From: Verrucomicrobiota bacterium
Lineage (GTDB): Bacteria > Verrucomicrobiota > Verrucomicrobiia > Chthoniobacterales > UBA10450
NCBI GenBank assembly: GCA_003219925.1
Contig: QHQU01000289.1
Location: forward strand, 1-6,026
Length of the DNA: 6,026 bases
Direction of reading: 5' to 3'
Below the pieces are notes generated by a model. The model made no database searches. It had not been told where the DNA came from and worked only from the letters and a program-made list of their open reading frames with translations. The position numbers were made by a program, and so were the translations under genes. This document shows, one piece after another, positions 4,704 to 6,026 of the stretch; the stretch's first letter is position 1; each line of letters opens with the position of its first letter.

Positions 4704-5876
4704 ATGGATGAACCGTTTCGCGATGAACTGGATCAGCTCCGTGCGCGTTCCCTTTTGCGGCGACTGCGCGAAATTGGATCGGCCCAGGGGCCGAACGTAG
4801 AGCTGGTCGGCCAACATCTCGTTAACTTTTCCTCAAACGATTACCTCGGTCTGGCCGCCGATGAACGATTGCGCGCCGCGGCGACACACGCGATTGAACA
4901 GTTTGGCGTTGGCGCGGGCGCATCCCGCCTGGTTTCGGGAACGCAGTCGCCGCATGTGGCGCTGGAGCGCACGATTGCCAAATGGAAAAACGTGCCGGCC
5001 GCGATTGCTTTCAATAGCGGTTACGCGGCAGCGGTCGGCACTCTTCCCTCGGTCGCCGGGAAAAACGACGTCATCGTTCTCGATAAACTGGCTCACGCTT
5101 CGCTGGTCGATGGCGCACGCTTGAGCGGCGCCGGCATTCGCGTTTTTCCGCATAATCACCTCGGTAAACTGGAAAGCCACCTGGAATGGGCGCGACGGGA
5201 AAAGCCTAATGCGCGAATCATCGTCGTGACGGAATCCGTCTTTTCGATGGATGGCGACCGCGCGCCCTTGCGTGAAATAGTCGAGCTAAAATCTCGCTTT
5301 CAGGCGTTGCTTCTTCTCGATGAAGCGCATGCCGTTGGTGTTATCGGGCCAAACGGCTGCGGCTTGGCGGCGGAGGAAAAATTGTCCGTTGACATTCAAA
5401 TGGGGACGCTGAGTAAGGCGCTCGGCGCCGCGGGTGGATATATTTGCGGCTCAACTTCGCTGATTGAATGGCTAACGAATCGGGCGCGATCTTTTATTTA
5501 TTCAACGGCGCCCCCGGCCGCCGTTGCCACGGCGGCGATTGCGGCGATCGAATTCCTGCAAACTCCGGAAGGTGAGGAACGCCGGCGCGCGCTTTGGAAA
5601 AATATCGAACTCCTTCAGCAATTACTTGCCAGCGAACCAAATCGCAAACCCGAGAGCGCGATTTTTCCATTCATCATCGGCCAGGAAAACGACGCGATGA
5701 CCTTTGCCCACGCCTTACAAAAAGAAGGGTTTTTCGTTCCCGCGATTCGTTATCCGAGTGTCGCGCGTGGCACCGCTCGTCTCCGAATCACGCTCACGGC
5801 CGCGCACGCCGACTCGCAAATCCGCGCGCTGGTGGCTTCGATTCGAAGATTGCAGCGCTCATCAGGGCGTCATTGA
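4704..5876 (+). CDS. bioF: 8-amino-7-oxononanoate synthase (BioF)
   Basis: From ATG at 4704 the protein has 390 residues, close to the usual 385 or so. Family motifs of the PLP-dependent alpha-oxoamine synthases appear in order: VNFSSNDYLGL (40-50), GAGASRLVSG (70-79), LDKLAHASLVDGARLSGA (126-143, with H131), TESVFSMDGDRAPL (176-189), LDEAHAVGVIGPNG (205-218, with D206 and H209) and GTLSKALGAAGG (234-245), where K238 should carry PLP. The C-terminal AIRYPSVARGTARLRITLTAAH region (347-368) matches BioF better than Kbl, ALAS or SPT relatives. The reaction condenses pimeloyl-thioester with L-alanine, releasing CO2, to make 8-amino-7-oxononanoate for biotin. The frame is open upstream to an ATG at 4572, but those 44 residues are encoded by the palindromic repeat and its flank, so I reject that start. 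No other bio gene is visible. No clear Shine-Dalgarno sequence precedes 4704. Confidence 0.94.
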   Translation: MDEPFRDELDQLRARSLLRRLREIGSAQGPNVELVGQHLVNFSSNDYLGLAADERLRAAATHAIEQFGVGAGASRLVSGTQSPHVALERTIAKWKNVPAAIAFNSGYAAAVGTLPSVAGKNDVIVLDKLAHASLVDGARLSGAGIRVFPHNHLGKLESHLEWARREKPNARIIVVTESVFSMDGDRAPLREIVELKSRFQALLLLDEAHAVGVIGPNGCGLAAEEKLSVDIQMGTLSKALGAAGGYICGSTSLIEWLTNRARSFIYSTAPPAAVATAAIAAIEFLQTPEGEERRRALWKNIELLQQLLASEPNRKPESAIFPFIIGQENDAMTFAHALQKEGFFVPAIRYPSVARGTARLRITLTAAHADSQIRALVASIRRLQRSSGRH

Positions 5877-6026
5877 CGCCGCCGAATAACGCAAAAGTGG
5901 GGAAGGGACGAGGCCGGGGTTGCGAGTGGGGTCCCGAGCGGGACCCGGCGCAACGTCTTCCGGACCTTCCGCTGGGGGCATTGGTTCGTCGGTATTAAGA
6001 ACGGCGAGGCGGTCGGCCAGGGCCGG
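5862..6026 (-). CDS. Possible C-terminus of a convergent unidentified protein (partial)
   Basis: A minus-strand frame enters from the right edge and runs 54 residues to TGA at 5864-5862. It overlaps the last 15 bases of bioF tail to tail. It reads ALADRLAVLNTDEPMPP near its start, then becomes rich in Pro, Gly, Ala and acidic residues. First codon positions are strongly G/C and rich in G, while second positions are more mixed, as expected for coding sequence. I do not recognise a family; it looks like the disordered tail of a larger protein. The opposite strand is also open here in the bioF frame after its stop, and another minus frame is open too, so this call is tentative. Confidence 0.4.
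   Translation of the reverse strand, partial: PALADRLAVLNTDEPMPPAEGPEDVAPGPARDPTRNPGLVPSPLLRYSAASMTP
5866..5880. repeat. Palindrome GGCGTCA-T-TGACGCC over the bioF stop codon
   Basis: Seven-base exact arms (5866-5872 and 5874-5880) flank a central T. The bioF TGA (5874-5876) lies in the right arm, and the end of the putative convergent frame lies beside the left arm. It could form a short 3'-end hairpin for either transcript, but it has no T-tract. Confidence 0.5.
5929..5946. repeat. Palindrome GGGTCCCG-AG-CGGGACCC
   Basis: Eight-base exact arms (5929-5936 and 5939-5946) surround AG, so a hairpin with a GAGC loop is likely. It sits 53 bases after the bioF stop and inside the putative minus-strand frame, where it encodes the PARDP segment. 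It could act in bioF transcript 3'-end formation or be another copy of a dispersed palindrome. Confidence 0.6.

Noticed and set aside
4315..4711. Open frames on both strands across the palindromic element (4315-4704 minus, 4484-4711 plus)
   Set aside because: They arise because the palindromes lack stop codons in several frames. Their sequences are repeat translations or antisense of the carboxypeptidase gene, with no recognisable family.
5594..5998. Plus-strand open frame overlapping the end of bioF
   Set aside because: Most of it lies inside bioF in another frame and it shows no motif; it looks like a shadow.
1..6026. Defence, toxin-antitoxin, phage or secretion system
   Set aside because: Every substantial gene belongs to a recognisable metabolic or cell-envelope family, and I found no integrase, transposase, nuclease or toxin motif.

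Overview
The window looks like bacterial chromosome from a GC-rich, Gram-negative-type organism. It carries mostly housekeeping and metabolic genes. Palindrome-rich intergenic DNA, start codons with no clear Shine-Dalgarno sequence, and the particular gene mix fit a soil-type Verrucomicrobia lineage. That placement is inference from style only, because no rRNA or marker gene is present.

Left half (1-2982, minus strand): a tightly packed set transcribed right to left. The order is a xylulokinase-type FGGY sugar kinase (xylB, 1486-2982), flavin prenyltransferase (ubiX, 920-1489), a DUF374-type lysophospholipid acyltransferase (273-923, probable TTG start) and the N-terminal part of folD (1-252, running off the left edge). 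xylB/ubiX and ubiX/acyltransferase each share a 4-base start/stop overlap (ATGA, then TTGA), and only 20 bases separate the acyltransferase from folD. This looks like one translationally coupled operon. It combines sugar phosphorylation, prenyl-FMN synthesis (the cofactor of UbiD-type decarboxylases), lipid acylation and one-carbon metabolism.

Middle and right (3028-5876, plus strand): a 45-base divergent spacer with a small inverted repeat separates xylB from a glyoxalase I-like VOC protein (gloA, 3028-3417). Next comes an exported D-Ala-D-Ala carboxypeptidase (peptidase S11, 3470-4438). It has a long polar N-terminal linker and no room for a PBP5-type C-terminal domain. A 265-base intergenic region follows, then bioF (8-amino-7-oxononanoate synthase, 4704-5876).

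The most unusual structure is in the 4439-4703 intergenic region. A 138-base element (4487-4624) is bounded by perfect 26-base inverted repeats and encloses two further near-perfect palindromes. As single-stranded DNA or RNA it could fold into a cloverleaf. It resembles a REP/MITE-like repeat, but copy number cannot be seen from one window.

Right edge (5862-6026): a partial minus-strand open frame may be the C-terminus of a convergent gene overlapping the bioF stop. It contains two more short palindromes. I see no tRNA, rRNA, CRISPR array, transposase or defence system. No stretch longer than about 300 bases lacks a gene.
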